A stretch of DNA of 64,000 bases from an uncultured Draconibacterium sp. (GCF_963677155.1 NZ_OY781884.1:1100001-1164000); one strand, 5' to 3'. Numbered from the stretch's first letter, positions 29,069 to 40,000 are shown. Notes: generated by a model not told the origin, from the sequence alone. Numbers and translations: made by a program.

Positions 29069-29374
29069 AAACGGGTATTTTTCTCAAATGTACAATTTTA
29101 TATTAAATGGCAACATTGGTGCATTAAACAAATGCATAGTGAAATCCGGCCACTTGTAAGTAAAATCTCCTTTTACTCCAATTATCATCATCAAGTTAAA
29201 TACGATATCGTCGTACCAAAACATTCCCACAATTGCTAAACGGTTATAAACGAAGTACAAGGACACTAGAGAACATTGCCCACAAGAGTTCGATTCGCTT
29301 TTTACAATCGCTGGCAATACATTCTTTTATGCACATTAATTTATTATATTTGTTAAGCACCTATTAAACCGGTT
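29069..29374 (+). promoter_or_regulatory. Upstream region with -7 element for the hybrid kinase
   Basis: 306 non-coding bases between divergent genes. TATATTTG at 29345-29352 matches the -7 consensus exactly and lies 22 bases before the kinase ATG. No convincing TTTG is found at the correct spacing upstream, so the promoter may be weak or activator dependent. Nothing else is recognised. Confidence 0.4.
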
Positions 29375-32300
29375 ATGAAAAACTTTAATAAAAGTGTATT
29401 CAACTCTCATTTTTTCGAGCTATCTCAAGATTTAATGTGCGTTGCCGGTTTCGACGGATATTTTAAATATCTAAATCCTGCCTGGGAAAAATCACTTGGG
29501 TACTCAAACGAAAAGCTACTTTCAAAACCTTTCTTAAGCTTTATCCATCCTGATGATCATTCGAAAAATAACGAAGAAGTAAGCAATTTATCGAAAGGCA
29601 ATTTCACCATTAATTTTGAAAATAGATACATCTGTAAAAATGGTTCGGTAAAATATTTTGAATGGACTGCAACGCCATTGCCTGAAGAAAAGATAATGTA
29701 TTGCATTGGCCGGGACATTACAAAACGGAAACAATTGGAAGTAAAAAGTAATGAGCACAGTTCCGATCTTTCGTTTCTAAACTCCATCGCCATTCCTCTA
29801 GCAGATATTCATCCCAACGATAAGTTTATTGAAACGATACTAAAACAAATTAAAGATTATACGGGAGCCACATTGGCTCTTTTCAACCATTACAACCCCC
29901 AAAAGAAAGAATTAAAGCTCAACCATATTGATGCAGACCAAGGTATTTTAAATACAATTCTCAAAATTGCCGGCAAAGCTATTGCCCAAACTGCCACACC
30001 GGTAGACAATGAAACCTATAAACTTATAACCGCAGATTCAGTTGCAACTTTAACTAGTTTTTACGATGTTACATTCGGAGCCATCCCCAAATCTATAGAT
30101 AAAGCCATACGAACGACAACAGGTATAGACCGCTTATATCCCATAACGCATATTGTTGAAGGGAAGCTATATGGTACAACAATGCTTGCGTTTAAAAAAG
30201 ATCACCCCTCTCCATCAATAGAACTGCTCGAATCATACGCACATTTATTATCTGTAGCACTTCGGCGCCACAATGCCGAAAAAGCAAAAGAGGAAAGCGA
30301 AAAAGAATTCAGGCTGTTATTTGAAAATATGGAGCAAGGCTTTGCTTTGCACGAAATGGTATATGATAAAAATGAAAATCCTGTTGATTATCGTTTTGTA
30401 CTAATTAACAAAGCTTTTGAGAGATTAACCGGAATGAGTGCCAAAAAATTTATTGGCAAAACATTTAAACAAGTTCTCCCTGATGCCGAACAAATTTGGG
30501 TTGAGAACTACGGGAAAGTAGCAAAAACGGGAAAAGCAATACATTTTGAGCACTATTCTCAACTATTCAACAAATATTATAATGTGGTTGCCTATAGTCC
30601 GAAGAAGAATTTCTTTGCTACAATCTTTTCCGATACTACCCAACATGTATTAAACCGAAAAAAACTGCTTGAAGCCAAAGAAAGAGCAGAGAACAGTGAT
30701 TACAGACTAAAATTGGCCGTTGAATCCGGTAATCTCGGAATATGGGATCTTGACTTAGAAAAGAATTCATTGGAATGGAATGACAGGATGTATGAATTGT
30801 ATGGAATCACAAAAAAAGAATTTACGAACAATTTTGAAGCCTGGGAAAAAGGTGTGCATCCCGATGACGTAGAAGAGGCGAAAAAAGAAGTAAATCTGGC
30901 AATAAGTGGACAAAAGAAGTTTAACACCTCATTCCGTGTTATTCAGCCAGATAACACAATCCGCTATATAACAGCCAATGGAATCGTAATCCGCGACAAA
31001 GCAGGAAATCCAACCCGAATGATTGGCATCAACCGCGATATCACTGAAATTAGGAAAAGAGCTAAAGAACTTAAGGAAAGTTACGATCTGCTTCATAATC
31101 TAACAGCACAAGTTCCGGGAGTTGTATACCAATACCGTATGTACCCCGATGGCAAGTCAGCTTTCCCATTTTCCAGCCCGGGAATGTACACCATTTACGA
31201 ATTAACCCCCGAAGAAGTTCGCGAAGATGCTTCGTCTGTCTTTACACGTATCCACCCCGATGATATCGATTATATTGTTGACGAAATAAACAAATCAGCA
31301 AAAAACCAAACGTTATTTGATAGCGAGTTCAGAGTGATTTTGCCCAAACAGGGTTTACGTTGGAGATATTGTGTAGCAAAACCTCAAATACTTGAAGATG
31401 GCAGTACATTGTGGCACGGTATTATTTCAGACATTACCGACCAAAAAGCATATATTCGTGAGATACAGGAAAAGAATCATTTCATTCAAACCGTTTTAGA
31501 CAATCTTCCGATTGGAGTTGCCTTGAATAAATTCAACGATGGCACAGCAACATACATGAATAAAAAGTTTACTGAAATATATGGTTGGCCAGAAAGTGTT
31601 CTAAGCGATGTTTCAAACTTCTTTTTACACATCTATCCTGATAAAGATTACAGAGAAAAAATTGTAGCTCAGATAATGAAGGATATCAATTCCGGAAATC
31701 CGGAACAGATGCACTGGGAAAACATTAAAATTACACAACAAAATGGGCGGCAACGAATTATTGATACAGTAAACATTCCTCTTATTGAGCAAAACATTAT
31801 GGTAGCTACTGTAATGGATATGACCAAGCAGTACAATTATTCGAAAGAATTAATTAAAGCCAAAGAAAAGGCAGAAAACAGTGAAATCAGGTTTAAAGCC
31901 ATATCAGAACAAGCCATGGATGGCATTGCCCTTACTGATTTGGAAGCCAACTATGTTTTTGTGAACAAATCGTTTTGCAGAATGATGGGATATACGGAGC
32001 AGGAATTATTGAAAATGAAAGTATTTGAATTACGAGCTCCCGATGCCGAAGGAGATTTCTTCCACCGATTTAGAGAAGGCAAAAACATGAGAGATTCTAC
32101 GCGAACAAAACTCGTAAGAAAAGATAAATCGATTTTGTATGTTGACCTTAACGGCAGTTTTCTGAACGTTGGCAGCAAGCAATACATTTTAGGAATACAC
32201 CGCGATGTAACCGAACTTGTAACCCGCGAAAATGAATTAATTAAAGCCAAAGAAAAAGCCGAAGAATCTGATCGTTTAAAATCCGCATTTCTGGCAAATA

Positions 32301-33382
32301 TGAGCCACGAAATACGAACCCCCATGAACGGAATCCTGGGTTTTGCAAGCCTGCTAAGAAGCCCCAACCTAAACGATACTGAACAAGATAAATACATCAA
32401 TATTATTGAAGCAAGTGGCGCACGAATGCTAAACACAATAAATGATATTATAGACATTTCAAAAATTGAATCGGGCCAGGTTGAACTTTCAGAATCTGAA
32501 ATAGATTTGAATCTGGTACTCTGCGAATTGTTTGACTTTTTCTTGCCCGAAACACAAAAAAAGAACATTGAGCTGTTTTTCATTAATAGATCTCTGGAAA
32601 AACAATTCACTATAAAAACAGACAAATACAAACTAAACTCGATACTTACCAACCTGATTAAAAATGCCATAAAATACACACATAACGGGAAAATTGATTT
32701 TGGATACATTCAGCATGAAAACAATGATAAAAGCGAACTGGAGTTTTTCGTTACTGATACAGGAATTGGTATCCCTGCAAATCGACAGAAAGCAATATTC
32801 GAACGTTTTGTACAGGCCGACATTGAAGATAAACAGGCTTACGAAGGCTCTGGATTAGGCCTGGCAATTACCAAAGCATACGTTGAAATGTTGGGAGGAT
32901 CAATTGGCGTGGAAAGCAAAGTCGGGAAAGGATCGAAATTCTATTTTACTCTTCCGTACAGCACTACACAACAAAAACAGCAGGAAAAGCAAACTTCGAC
33001 TGATATGCGAGACAACTTAGCCAGATCATTAAAGATACTCATTGTTGAGGATGATGAATTTTCGATAACCTATTTGAAAATTGCACTGAAAGATTTTAGT
33101 GAAAATATGCTTGTTGCACAAACCGGTATTGAGGCGGTAGAAATATGCAAAAGCAATCCTGATATTGATTTGATTTTAATGGATATGAAAATGCCTAAGA
33201 TGGATGGATTTGAAGCAACACGTGCCATACGCGAGTTTAATAAAAAGGTATTTATTGTAGCACAAACCGCATATGCCCAAGTTGGCGACCGAAAAGAAGT
33301 TTTGGAAGCCGGTTGCAACGCTTATCTTACTAAACCAATAAATAAAAACGAACTATTAAAAATAATTTCTTCGCGAACCTAA
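29375..33382 (+). CDS. Multi-PAS hybrid histidine kinase with receiver domain
   Basis: 1335 residues with no membrane segment visible, so likely a soluble sensor. In order: PAS (about 12-115), a GAF-like region (about 120-295), further PAS domains (about 305-420, 440-565, 570-690, 695-810, 830-950), then HisKA with phosphoacceptor H978 in FLANMSHEIRTPMNGILGF. An HATPase domain follows (about 1080-1195, with DTGIGIPANRQKAIFERFVQAD and GSGLGLAI). A receiver domain ends the protein, with phosphoacceptor D1270 in DLILMDMKMPKMDG and the conserved Lys in YLTKPI. The signal is unknown. No response regulator or output gene is adjacent. Confidence 0.96.
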   Translation: MKNFNKSVFNSHFFELSQDLMCVAGFDGYFKYLNPAWEKSLGYSNEKLLSKPFLSFIHPDDHSKNNEEVSNLSKGNFTINFENRYICKNGSVKYFEWTATPLPEEKIMYCIGRDITKRKQLEVKSNEHSSDLSFLNSIAIPLADIHPNDKFIETILKQIKDYTGATLALFNHYNPQKKELKLNHIDADQGILNTILKIAGKAIAQTATPVDNETYKLITADSVATLTSFYDVTFGAIPKSIDKAIRTTTGIDRLYPITHIVEGKLYGTTMLAFKKDHPSPSIELLESYAHLLSVALRRHNAEKAKEESEKEFRLLFENMEQGFALHEMVYDKNENPVDYRFVLINKAFERLTGMSAKKFIGKTFKQVLPDAEQIWVENYGKVAKTGKAIHFEHYSQLFNKYYNVVAYSPKKNFFATIFSDTTQHVLNRKKLLEAKERAENSDYRLKLAVESGNLGIWDLDLEKNSLEWNDRMYELYGITKKEFTNNFEAWEKGVHPDDVEEAKKEVNLAISGQKKFNTSFRVIQPDNTIRYITANGIVIRDKAGNPTRMIGINRDITEIRKRAKELKESYDLLHNLTAQVPGVVYQYRMYPDGKSAFPFSSPGMYTIYELTPEEVREDASSVFTRIHPDDIDYIVDEINKSAKNQTLFDSEFRVILPKQGLRWRYCVAKPQILEDGSTLWHGIISDITDQKAYIREIQEKNHFIQTVLDNLPIGVALNKFNDGTATYMNKKFTEIYGWPESVLSDVSNFFLHIYPDKDYREKIVAQIMKDINSGNPEQMHWENIKITQQNGRQRIIDTVNIPLIEQNIMVATVMDMTKQYNYSKELIKAKEKAENSEIRFKAISEQAMDGIALTDLEANYVFVNKSFCRMMGYTEQELLKMKVFELRAPDAEGDFFHRFREGKNMRDSTRTKLVRKDKSILYVDLNGSFLNVGSKQYILGIHRDVTELVTRENELIKAKEKAEESDRLKSAFLANMSHEIRTPMNGILGFASLLRSPNLNDTEQDKYINIIEASGARMLNTINDIIDISKIESGQVELSESEIDLNLVLCELFDFFLPETQKKNIELFFINRSLEKQFTIKTDKYKLNSILTNLIKNAIKYTHNGKIDFGYIQHENNDKSELEFFVTDTGIGIPANRQKAIFERFVQADIEDKQAYEGSGLGLAITKAYVEMLGGSIGVESKVGKGSKFYFTLPYSTTQQKQQEKQTSTDMRDNLARSLKILIVEDDEFSITYLKIALKDFSENMLVAQTGIEAVEICKSNPDIDLILMDMKMPKMDGFEATRAIREFNKKVFIVAQTAYAQVGDRKEVLEAGCNAYLTKPINKNELLKIISSRT

Positions 33383-33571
33383 ATTACACTCACCTTAATT
33401 TTAACAAACACAAAATGAAGGACACACTTTTAAACCGGGTTATCTTTTTCCCCGCGGCATCCAATAAACTTATCTTACTCACGTTTCATTGTTTATAAAA
33501 TGCTTTACATTTGATAGGCAAATGCCCCGAGGTATTTTATTTTTGGCATCAGCAAACGTTGTAACAGAAAC

Positions 33572-34510
33572 ATGAGACACATAATTTCCTTTATCCTTTT
33601 TATTTTTTTGAGCATAAGCGCATTTTCACAACGAATTAGCCGCGAGGAATACATCCGTCAGTGGCAATTGGTGGCTATTGAAGAAATGAACCGCAGCGGA
33701 ATACCGGCCAGTATTACCATAGCGCAGGGTTGTTTGGAGTCGGGCAACGGCAACAGCCAACTGTCGCGAGAATCGAATAATCATTTTGGTATTAAATGTA
33801 AAAAAAGCTGGAGAGGGAAAAAGGTATATTACGATGACGACCGCCGTAACGAGTGTTTCAGAAGTTACCGCTCAGTGAAAGATTCTTACATCGACCACAC
33901 CAATTTCCTGATGGAAAATCCGCGTTATGCCTCACTGTTCCGGCTCAATCCTACCGACTACAAAGATTGGGCAAAAGGATTGAAAAAGGCAGGTTATGCT
34001 ACAGCACACGATTACGACAAACGCTTAATTAGAATAATTGAGGAGAACAAACTGCACCGCCTCGACAAAAAAATGACTTTTAGCCCGATGAGGGGACAAA
34101 CGGCTCATAATGGACTTGATGCCAACAAAAAAGGAGGACTTACGATCAGGGCATTTAACACTCATAAGGTTACCAAAATTAACCGTGTAAAAGTAGTGGT
34201 GGCACAAAAAGGCGACACCTACGAAATGCTGGCTCAGGAACTTGAATTAAAAGACTGGGAACTATATAAATTTAACGACCAACGCCCCGGACACCGCCCG
34301 ATTCCTAACGAGGTGGTTTATATTCAGCACAAAAAGAAAAAAGCAAGCAAAAAACATCTAACTCACCGTGTACAGGAAGGTGAAACCATGCATTACATTT
34401 CGCAACTTTATGGTATAAAACTAAAACCGCTTTACCGCCGCAACAATATGAAAAAAGGTGAACAGCCCCAGATAGGACAAGTGATTTACCTGCGGAAGAA
34501 AAAGAAATAA
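33572..34510 (+). CDS. Exported glucosaminidase-domain protein with LysM repeats
   Basis: 312 residues. The signal peptide MRHIISFILFIFLSISAFSQ is followed by a glucosaminidase domain (about 25-165) containing PASITIAQGCLESGNGNSQLSRESNNHFGIKC, where the Glu in LESG is the likely catalytic acid. Two LysM-type segments follow at about 205-250 (VAQKGDTYEMLAQ) and 265-310 (HRVQEGETMHYISQLYGI). It cleaves peptidoglycan glycan strands and is held at the wall by LysM. It is monocistronic. Confidence 0.92.
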   Translation: MRHIISFILFIFLSISAFSQRISREEYIRQWQLVAIEEMNRSGIPASITIAQGCLESGNGNSQLSRESNNHFGIKCKKSWRGKKVYYDDDRRNECFRSYRSVKDSYIDHTNFLMENPRYASLFRLNPTDYKDWAKGLKKAGYATAHDYDKRLIRIIEENKLHRLDKKMTFSPMRGQTAHNGLDANKKGGLTIRAFNTHKVTKINRVKVVVAQKGDTYEMLAQELELKDWELYKFNDQRPGHRPIPNEVVYIQHKKKKASKKHLTHRVQEGETMHYISQLYGIKLKPLYRRNNMKKGEQPQIGQVIYLRKKKK

Positions 34511-34612
34511 AACAGGGAAAGATTGCTTAATAAATGGGAACTGTGTTAAAGCATTAATATAGCTTTCCCTTTACAATATCTGGAAGGCAAAAAATGCAGA
34601 GATACTTTAATA

Positions 34613-34972
34613 TTACTCTGATGATGCCCGGTACATGAAATACCTTAACAGTACCCGGTCGGCAAACAAAACAAACACCAGTAAAAGGTTTATGCCAACC
34701 ACCAGCGATGTATTTCGGGTAAAGAACGCCAGCCACCCCGATAGGGTAACACCGTACCAAACAAAAGCCATTATCGCTACAACAAGCATAATTCCGAGTA
34801 TAACGGCCAGGTAAATGGCAAATTCCCTGAGGTATTGTTTCCAGGCAAAGTGTCGATCTACCTTTTTAACAAGGGCATCGGTAAAATTCTCCGACAGCTT
34901 GAATTCCGGCTCCGAAATAAACACCTCTTTCAGCAGTTTGTCTGTGTCAAAATTCCGATCTTCGCTATACAT
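34613..34972 (-). CDS. Small membrane protein downstream of ECF sigma factor
   Basis: About 119 residues from the ATG at 34972 (MYSEDRNFDTDKLLKEVFI). That ATG overlaps the sigma stop by 8 bases; a longer form from 35017 would read through the sigma C-terminus. Two membrane spans lie in the second half (YLAVILGIMLVVAIMAFVWY and SLVVGINLLLVFVLFADRVL). The N-terminal part is cytoplasmic and may bind the sigma factor, by analogy with other membrane partners encoded after ECF genes. No zinc-binding anti-sigma motif is present. Confidence 0.7.
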   Translation of the reverse strand: MYSEDRNFDTDKLLKEVFISEPEFKLSENFTDALVKKVDRHFAWKQYLREFAIYLAVILGIMLVVAIMAFVWYGVTLSGWLAFFTRNTSLVVGINLLLVFVLFADRVLLRYFMYRASSE

Positions 34973-35546
34973 AATCAACAAATATATTAGTTTGTTCCAA
35001 ACGGGCAACTTTTTCAATCTTGCCTTTTAATAATTTTCGTGCCCGGTTCAGGTAACTTTTTATGGTTCCCTGGGGCATTCCGGTAATCTCTTCCATTTCT
35101 TTATACGAGAACTCCTCCAGATGATACAGCGTAATCACCGTTCGGTAGTTCACCGGCAACGACTCAATCAGTTGCAAAAGATATTTTTTAACTTCTTCCT
35201 TCTCAATCCTTTTCTGGTTCAGTCCCGGATCTTCTTCAGCAAGAATAAGATTGGGCTCTTCGTTGTACGACAGTTCGCCTCTTCGTTTTTGTTTTCGGTA
35301 ATGCGTTATTGCCGTGTTGTAAGCTATAGTTGCAATCCATGTCGATAGTTTCGAATCGCCCCGAAAACGATTCAATGTTTTAAACACTTTTATAAAAACC
35401 TCCTGGCAAATGTCTTCCAGTTCGTCTTCCTGCTGAATAATGCGTCCAACCACATGCGTTACAAGTCGTTGGTACTTCCCCACCAAAAACCTGAATGCAT
35501 GGTTGTTTCCGTTTAAAACCTGTTGAACCAGTTGCGCATCATTCAT
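34965..35546 (-). CDS. ECF RNA polymerase sigma factor
   Basis: About 193 residues from the ATG at 35546 (MNDAQLVQQVLNGNNHAF); upstream in-frame codons add an unlikely hydrophobic extension. Region 2 has QEDELEDICQEVFIKVFKTLNRFRGDSKLSTW and region 4 has FSYKEMEEITGMPQGTIKSYLNRARKLLKG. It is coupled to the small membrane protein downstream, which may restrain it. The regulon is unknown. Confidence 0.93.
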   Translation of the reverse strand: MNDAQLVQQVLNGNNHAFRFLVGKYQRLVTHVVGRIIQQEDELEDICQEVFIKVFKTLNRFRGDSKLSTWIATIAYNTAITHYRKQKRRGELSYNEEPNLILAEEDPGLNQKRIEKEEVKKYLLQLIESLPVNYRTVITLYHLEEFSYKEMEEITGMPQGTIKSYLNRARKLLKGKIEKVARLEQTNIFVDYV

Positions 35547-35770
35547 AATTATCTCATCAGACTTAGCAAGGTAGGCAAATGTTACAATTATTTTTGAAAA
35601 TATTTGAAGACCGAAGCTGAAAGAAGATGCTGGTTGGCAAATCATTAATTTCCTTTGCAGGATTTGATTTTGAATGGAATCTCACCGAATAACCCTCAGC
35701 ATTTTATATATTTGCGCAGATTTTTTATAAACGATTGATTCGATCACGATCATAAATAAATTTTACACCG

Positions 35771-37063
35771 ATGAGTTTTGTACAAGAGCTGAAATGGAGA
35801 GGCATGTTGCACGATATAATGCCGGGAACTGAAGAACAACTGGAAAAAGAATTAACTGCGGCTTATGTGGGTATCGATCCAACTGCCGACTCGTTACATA
35901 TTGGGCATCTGGTGAGTGTAATGATGTTGAAACATCTTCAGATTGCAGGACACCAGCCTATTGCTTTGGTTGGTGGTGCCACCGGAATGATCGGCGACCC
36001 ATCAGGAAAATCGCTGGAGCGTAACCTGTTGGACGAACCAACGCTGCGCCATAACCAGGAATGTATTAAAGCTCAACTGGCAAAATTCCTCGATTTTGAA
36101 AGTAAAGTAGACAACGTGGCACTTTTGGTGAACAACTACGACTGGATGAAGGAATTTTCATTCCTTGATTTTATCCGCGACGTGGGTAAACGTATTACCG
36201 TAAACTACATGATGGCAAAAGACTCGGTAAAAAAACGTTTGAGCGAAGAATCAAAATCGGGTATGTCTTTCACTGAATTTACTTACCAGTTGGTGCAAGG
36301 CTACGACTTTTACCACTTGTACAACAACAACAACTGCCGTTTGCAAATGGGTGGATCAGATCAGTGGGGAAACATTACCACCGGTACTGAGTTGATTCGC
36401 CGTATGAGCGGTGGAGAAGCGTTTGCATTAACCTGTCCGTTAATCACCAAAGCCGACGGTACAAAGTTCGGAAAAACAGAATCGGGCAACGTTTGGCTCG
36501 ACCCGGAACGTACTTCGCCTTATGCATTCTTCCAGTTCTGGCTAAACACTTCGGATGAAGATGCCGAGCGCTATATTAAAATATTCACGCTACTGTCGAA
36601 AGAAGAGATCGACTCACTGGTTGCGACGCATAAAGAAGCACCACATGCACGTACATTGCAGAAAAAACTGGCCGAGGAAGTAACCACTATGGTTCACTCG
36701 CGCGAAGAGTACGACATGGCAGTTGAAGCCTCACAAATTTTGTTTGGCAAAGGTACTGCCGATCAGTTACGCAAACTGACTGAAAGTACTTTCCTTGCTG
36801 TTTTTGAAGGCGTTCCTCAGTTTAACATCTCAAAAGATGAGTTGTCTACTGGTATTAACGTAATCGATTTACTGGCGGAAAAAACTGAGATCTTTCCATC
36901 GAAAGGAGAATTACGTCGTACGATAAAAGGTAATGGACTAAGCATTAACAAAGAGAAAATCAACGATCCTGAGCTGATTGTAAACAACGACTTTTTAATT
37001 GGCGGCAAATACATTCTGGCACAAAAAGGGAAGAAAAACTACTTCCTTATTATTGCTGAATAA
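35771..37063 (+). CDS. tyrS: Tyrosyl-tRNA synthetase
   Basis: 430 residues. The class I signature is in [14 protein letters not shown], the ATP loop equivalent to KMSKS reads [10 protein letters not shown], and the tyrosine-binding part includes [12 protein letters not shown]. The C-terminal S4-like region ends with [17 protein letters not shown]. It charges tRNA-Tyr. A perfect -7 element TATATTTG lies at 35707-35714, but no upstream TTTG at the right distance was found. Confidence 0.98.
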   Translation: MSFVQELKWRGMLHDIMPGTEEQLEKELTAAYVGIDPTADSLHIGHLVSVMMLKHLQIAGHQPIALVGGATGMIGDPSGKSLERNLLDEPTLRHNQECIKAQLAKFLDFESKVDNVALLVNNYDWMKEFSFLDFIRDVGKRITVNYMMAKDSVKKRLSEESKSGMSFTEFTYQLVQGYDFYHLYNNNNCRLQMGGSDQWGNITTGTELIRRMSGGEAFALTCPLITKADGTKFGKTESGNVWLDPERTSPYAFFQFWLNTSDEDAERYIKIFTLLSKEEIDSLVATHKEAPHARTLQKKLAEEVTTMVHSREEYDMAVEASQILFGKGTADQLRKLTESTFLAVFEGVPQFNISKDELSTGINVIDLLAEKTEIFPSKGELRRTIKGNGLSINKEKINDPELIVNNDFLIGGKYILAQKGKKNYFLIIAE

Positions 37064-37132
37064 TCAGGTGTTTAAATACTAAAAACAGTTCAGGTGCGTT
37101 GAAATTACACGATCAAATTGAAACCACACCTT

Positions 37133-38080
37133 ATGGATAACTTTTTTGACAACCAACGTATCCTGCAACTCATCTGGAAACGCAAGTTTCATTTTGTACT
37201 TGTTGGTATAATTGCTGTTATTTTATCGGCCATATTTTCCGGCCCCGCGTTTATTACGCCTAAATTTAAATCAACAGCGCGCATCTACCCTACCAACATC
37301 TGGACGATGAGTGATGAATCGGAAACCGAACAGATGCTGGAAATACTGAATTCAAACGATATCAAGTTCAGAATGTTCGATACGTTTGATCTGTCCAAAG
37401 TTTATGACATTAACAAAGACGATCCGCAATACATTACTTATATGTTTGCCGAATACAATACCAATGTCAGTACCGGTAAAACCGAATACGAAACAGCTGA
37501 AATAAGTGTATTGGATGAAGACCCTCAGCGCGCTTCCGACATGTGCGATTCGATCATTTCGTTTTTCAACCAAAAAGTGCAGGAATTGCATAAAGCCAAA
37601 GACAAGGAAATGGTTGACATAACCAGCAGACAGCTGGATAAAAAATATGCCGAGCTGGAAGTATATGAGCACAAACTGGACAGTATACGTGAAAAATACG
37701 GCATTATTAGTTATGGGCAGGTAGATGAAGTTACCCGTGGCTATATGAATGCGCTGGCTACCGGACGCGGATCGGCAGGCGATACCAAAAAGATTGAGCA
37801 GCTTTACGACAACTTTTCGAAAGAAGGTTCGCGTGCGTTCAAATTGGAAAATAGATACAACAAAACTATTCAGACCATTGATTCACTGTCGATCGTTTAC
37901 GACACCTATCTAACTGAATACGAAAAAGAAATTACCTACAGCCACGTGGTCGAATCCCCGTTTCCGGCTGATAAAAAAGCTTACCCTGTTCGCTGGCTGA
38001 TCGTTGCGTTTACAACGCTGTCGGCACTATTTTTTGCATTATTGGTATTTTTGGTTCTCGACTACGGAAAAAAAGACTAA
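37133..38080 (+). CDS. Wzz-type chain-length determinant family protein
   Basis: About 315 residues from the ATG at 37133; a TTG at 37118 would add five residues. An N-terminal membrane span (FHFVLVGIIAVILSAIFSGPAF) and a C-terminal one (WLIVAFTTLSALFFALLVFLV) enclose a periplasmic helical region, the layout of polysaccharide co-polymerases. No Walker ATP motif is present, so it lacks a tyrosine-kinase domain. It is directly followed by an O-antigen ligase-like gene, so the pair probably works in surface polysaccharide synthesis. Confidence 0.8.
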   Translation: MDNFFDNQRILQLIWKRKFHFVLVGIIAVILSAIFSGPAFITPKFKSTARIYPTNIWTMSDESETEQMLEILNSNDIKFRMFDTFDLSKVYDINKDDPQYITYMFAEYNTNVSTGKTEYETAEISVLDEDPQRASDMCDSIISFFNQKVQELHKAKDKEMVDITSRQLDKKYAELEVYEHKLDSIREKYGIISYGQVDEVTRGYMNALATGRGSAGDTKKIEQLYDNFSKEGSRAFKLENRYNKTIQTIDSLSIVYDTYLTEYEKEITYSHVVESPFPADKKAYPVRWLIVAFTTLSALFFALLVFLVLDYGKKD

Positions 38081-38081
38081 A

Positions 38082-39542
38082 GTGCCACAAAAAGCGGTCA
38101 TACGAATAGCCCTTTTTTATCTTATTTCCATTGGATTTATTGCACTGAATCTTTGGTTTGTGGTAGAAAAACATATGCTGTATGCCAATGTGATTCCACT
38201 GGTATGTGTTGTGATTCTGCTGGCCGTTTTCTCGTTCGACAAGCTAGTTTTCCTGATTGCTTTTCTGGCCCCCTTATCCATTCCACTTCGAGAGTATTTG
38301 CCCGGGATCGGTTTTGACATGTACATCCCCACCGAACCGCTGCTGTTTGGTTTGCTTCTGCTTTTTATTCTGAAAGTTATACAGGAACGCCAATTTGATC
38401 GAAAAATATTACTGCACCCGGTATCGCTGGCTGTTTATCTCAACCTATTTTGGATTCTGATTACCAGTGTTACCAGCACCATGCCAATGGTTTCGTTTAA
38501 GTTTCTGCTGATGCGCATTTGGTTTGTAGCAGGACTTTACCTGCTTACCGCCAAAATTTTCAAAGACAGTAAAAACATGGAAAAATATGTTTGGCTCTAT
38601 GTTATTCCGCTGATGCTGGTAATTTTCTATTCTACGTACCGCCATCTAGGTTATGGTTTATGGAACAAGCAGGCTGCCCACTTTGTGGTTTCGCCGTTTT
38701 ACCGCGACCACACTTCTTACGGCGCTGCCACAGCTATTTACATCCCATTTTGGGTAATGTTTATTTTCAGCAAAAGCTATTCAAAAAATGTCCGGTTACT
38801 GGCCGCCGGAGCACTTGCCGTTGTAACGCTGGGATTTTTGTTATCCTACAGTCGCGCCGCGTGGTTGAGTATAATTATTGCATTTGGGGTATGGATCATC
38901 ATAAAACTGCGCATCCGGTTTAAAACACTTTTTATCACCTTGGGTTCATTAATTGCACTGTTCCTGGTTTTCCAGACACAGATTTTAATGAAACTAGAGC
39001 AAAATTCGGAAGAGTCATCGGCCAATATGATGACACATATTTCGTCAATGTCCAACATTAGCTCCGATGCTTCGAATCTGGAGCGAATAAACCGCTGGAG
39101 TTGTGCCGTGCGCATGTTTGCCGACAAACCTGTTGTTGGTTACGGCCCGGGAACCTACATGTTTAAATATGCCAAATTCCAGTTGAGCAAAGACCGCACA
39201 ATTATCAGCACTAACTCTGCCGATGGTGGAAATGCACACAGCGAATACCTTGGCCCAATGGCCGAATCCGGCGCGCTTGGTTTGGCAACTTACCTGTTAA
39301 TTATAATCCTGGTGATTTATACCGCCGTAAACACTTACACCCGCTTATCAGATTACCGGCTTCGGTCAATTGTTTTGGCAGCGCTAATTGGGCTGGTAAC
39401 CTATTACGTCCATGGATTTCTGAATAATTTTTTGGATACCGACAAAATATCAGTGCCGTTTTGGGGATTCACCGCCATGATTGTTGCCATTGATATTCTG
39501 TCCAGAAGGCAGGAAAAAGATACAGAACTGAAACAAGATTAA
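38082..39542 (+). CDS. O-antigen ligase/polymerase family membrane protein
   Basis: About 486 residues from a GTG at 38082, one base after the stop of the Wzz-like gene; the longer frame from 38004 overlaps that gene and encodes unlikely sequence. There are about ten membrane segments and a large periplasmic loop with GYGPGTYMFKYAKFQ and NAHSEYLGPMAESG, the Wzy_C signature. It joins or polymerises polysaccharide units at the inner membrane. Whether it is a ligase (WaaL) or polymerase (Wzy) cannot be decided. Its end overlaps the convergent next gene by 4 bases. Confidence 0.85.
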   Translation: MPQKAVIRIALFYLISIGFIALNLWFVVEKHMLYANVIPLVCVVILLAVFSFDKLVFLIAFLAPLSIPLREYLPGIGFDMYIPTEPLLFGLLLLFILKVIQERQFDRKILLHPVSLAVYLNLFWILITSVTSTMPMVSFKFLLMRIWFVAGLYLLTAKIFKDSKNMEKYVWLYVIPLMLVIFYSTYRHLGYGLWNKQAAHFVVSPFYRDHTSYGAATAIYIPFWVMFIFSKSYSKNVRLLAAGALAVVTLGFLLSYSRAAWLSIIIAFGVWIIIKLRIRFKTLFITLGSLIALFLVFQTQILMKLEQNSEESSANMMTHISSMSNISSDASNLERINRWSCAVRMFADKPVVGYGPGTYMFKYAKFQLSKDRTIISTNSADGGNAHSEYLGPMAESGALGLATYLLIIILVIYTAVNTYTRLSDYRLRSIVLAALIGLVTYYVHGFLNNFLDTDKISVPFWGFTAMIVAIDILSRRQEKDTELKQD

Positions 39543-39934
39543 TTCAGGTAAGCACTTAATTCTGCAATTTTCATTTGGCGATCCATTGAAAAAGAAGTGC
39601 TTTCGCGTTCCACCTTTTGCAAAATGAAATACGATTTCCGAAAAAAGTCCAAACGTTTATCGTTCGAGTGGGCTAGTTCGCCCTGTTCTTTTAGCACAAA
39701 AGCCACCATTTCCAACTGCTCATTTACCAGTTTTTTATCTTTCTCCAGCAAATCAATTAAAGCCTCAACCGAGAGCTTCTCCACATCTTCATCAATTTTT
39801 AGGTACTCGTAAAAAAACTGAACTTGCTTTTCAGCCTCTTCGTCTTCGCCTTTTCTGCGTAGGCGTAAAATTTTATGAATGACTTCAAACAGCATCATCA
39901 GCTGGTTCATTAAATAATCTTTCTCAAGTCCCAT
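39539..39934 (-). CDS. Conserved helical hypothetical protein
   Basis: 131 residues, cytoplasmic and almost entirely helical. Charged text such as KILRLRRKGEDEEAEKQVQFFYEYL and VEALIDLLEKDKKLVNEQLEM suggests a helical bundle. The family is not recognised. It is convergent with the O-antigen ligase gene and diverges from the DUF5522-like gene on the other side. Confidence 0.65.
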   Translation of the reverse strand: MGLEKDYLMNQLMMLFEVIHKILRLRRKGEDEEAEKQVQFFYEYLKIDEDVEKLSVEALIDLLEKDKKLVNEQLEMVAFVLKEQGELAHSNDKRLDFFRKSYFILQKVERESTSFSMDRQMKIAELSAYLN

Positions 39935-40000
39935 GGTAAAAACTATGTTTCGTGTTCTGAAAGATAAGTCAATTTGGCTACTTTTGAAAAAAATTTGAGA

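Noticed and set aside
31951-32709. 252-residue minus-strand ORF
   Set aside because: It is a shadow of the histidine kinase gene, with hydrophobic low-complexity text and no independent signals.
33510-33545. Promoter of the glucosaminidase gene
   Set aside because: TATTTTTG matches the -7 element, but the nearest TTTG is 24 bases upstream, outside the normal spacing.
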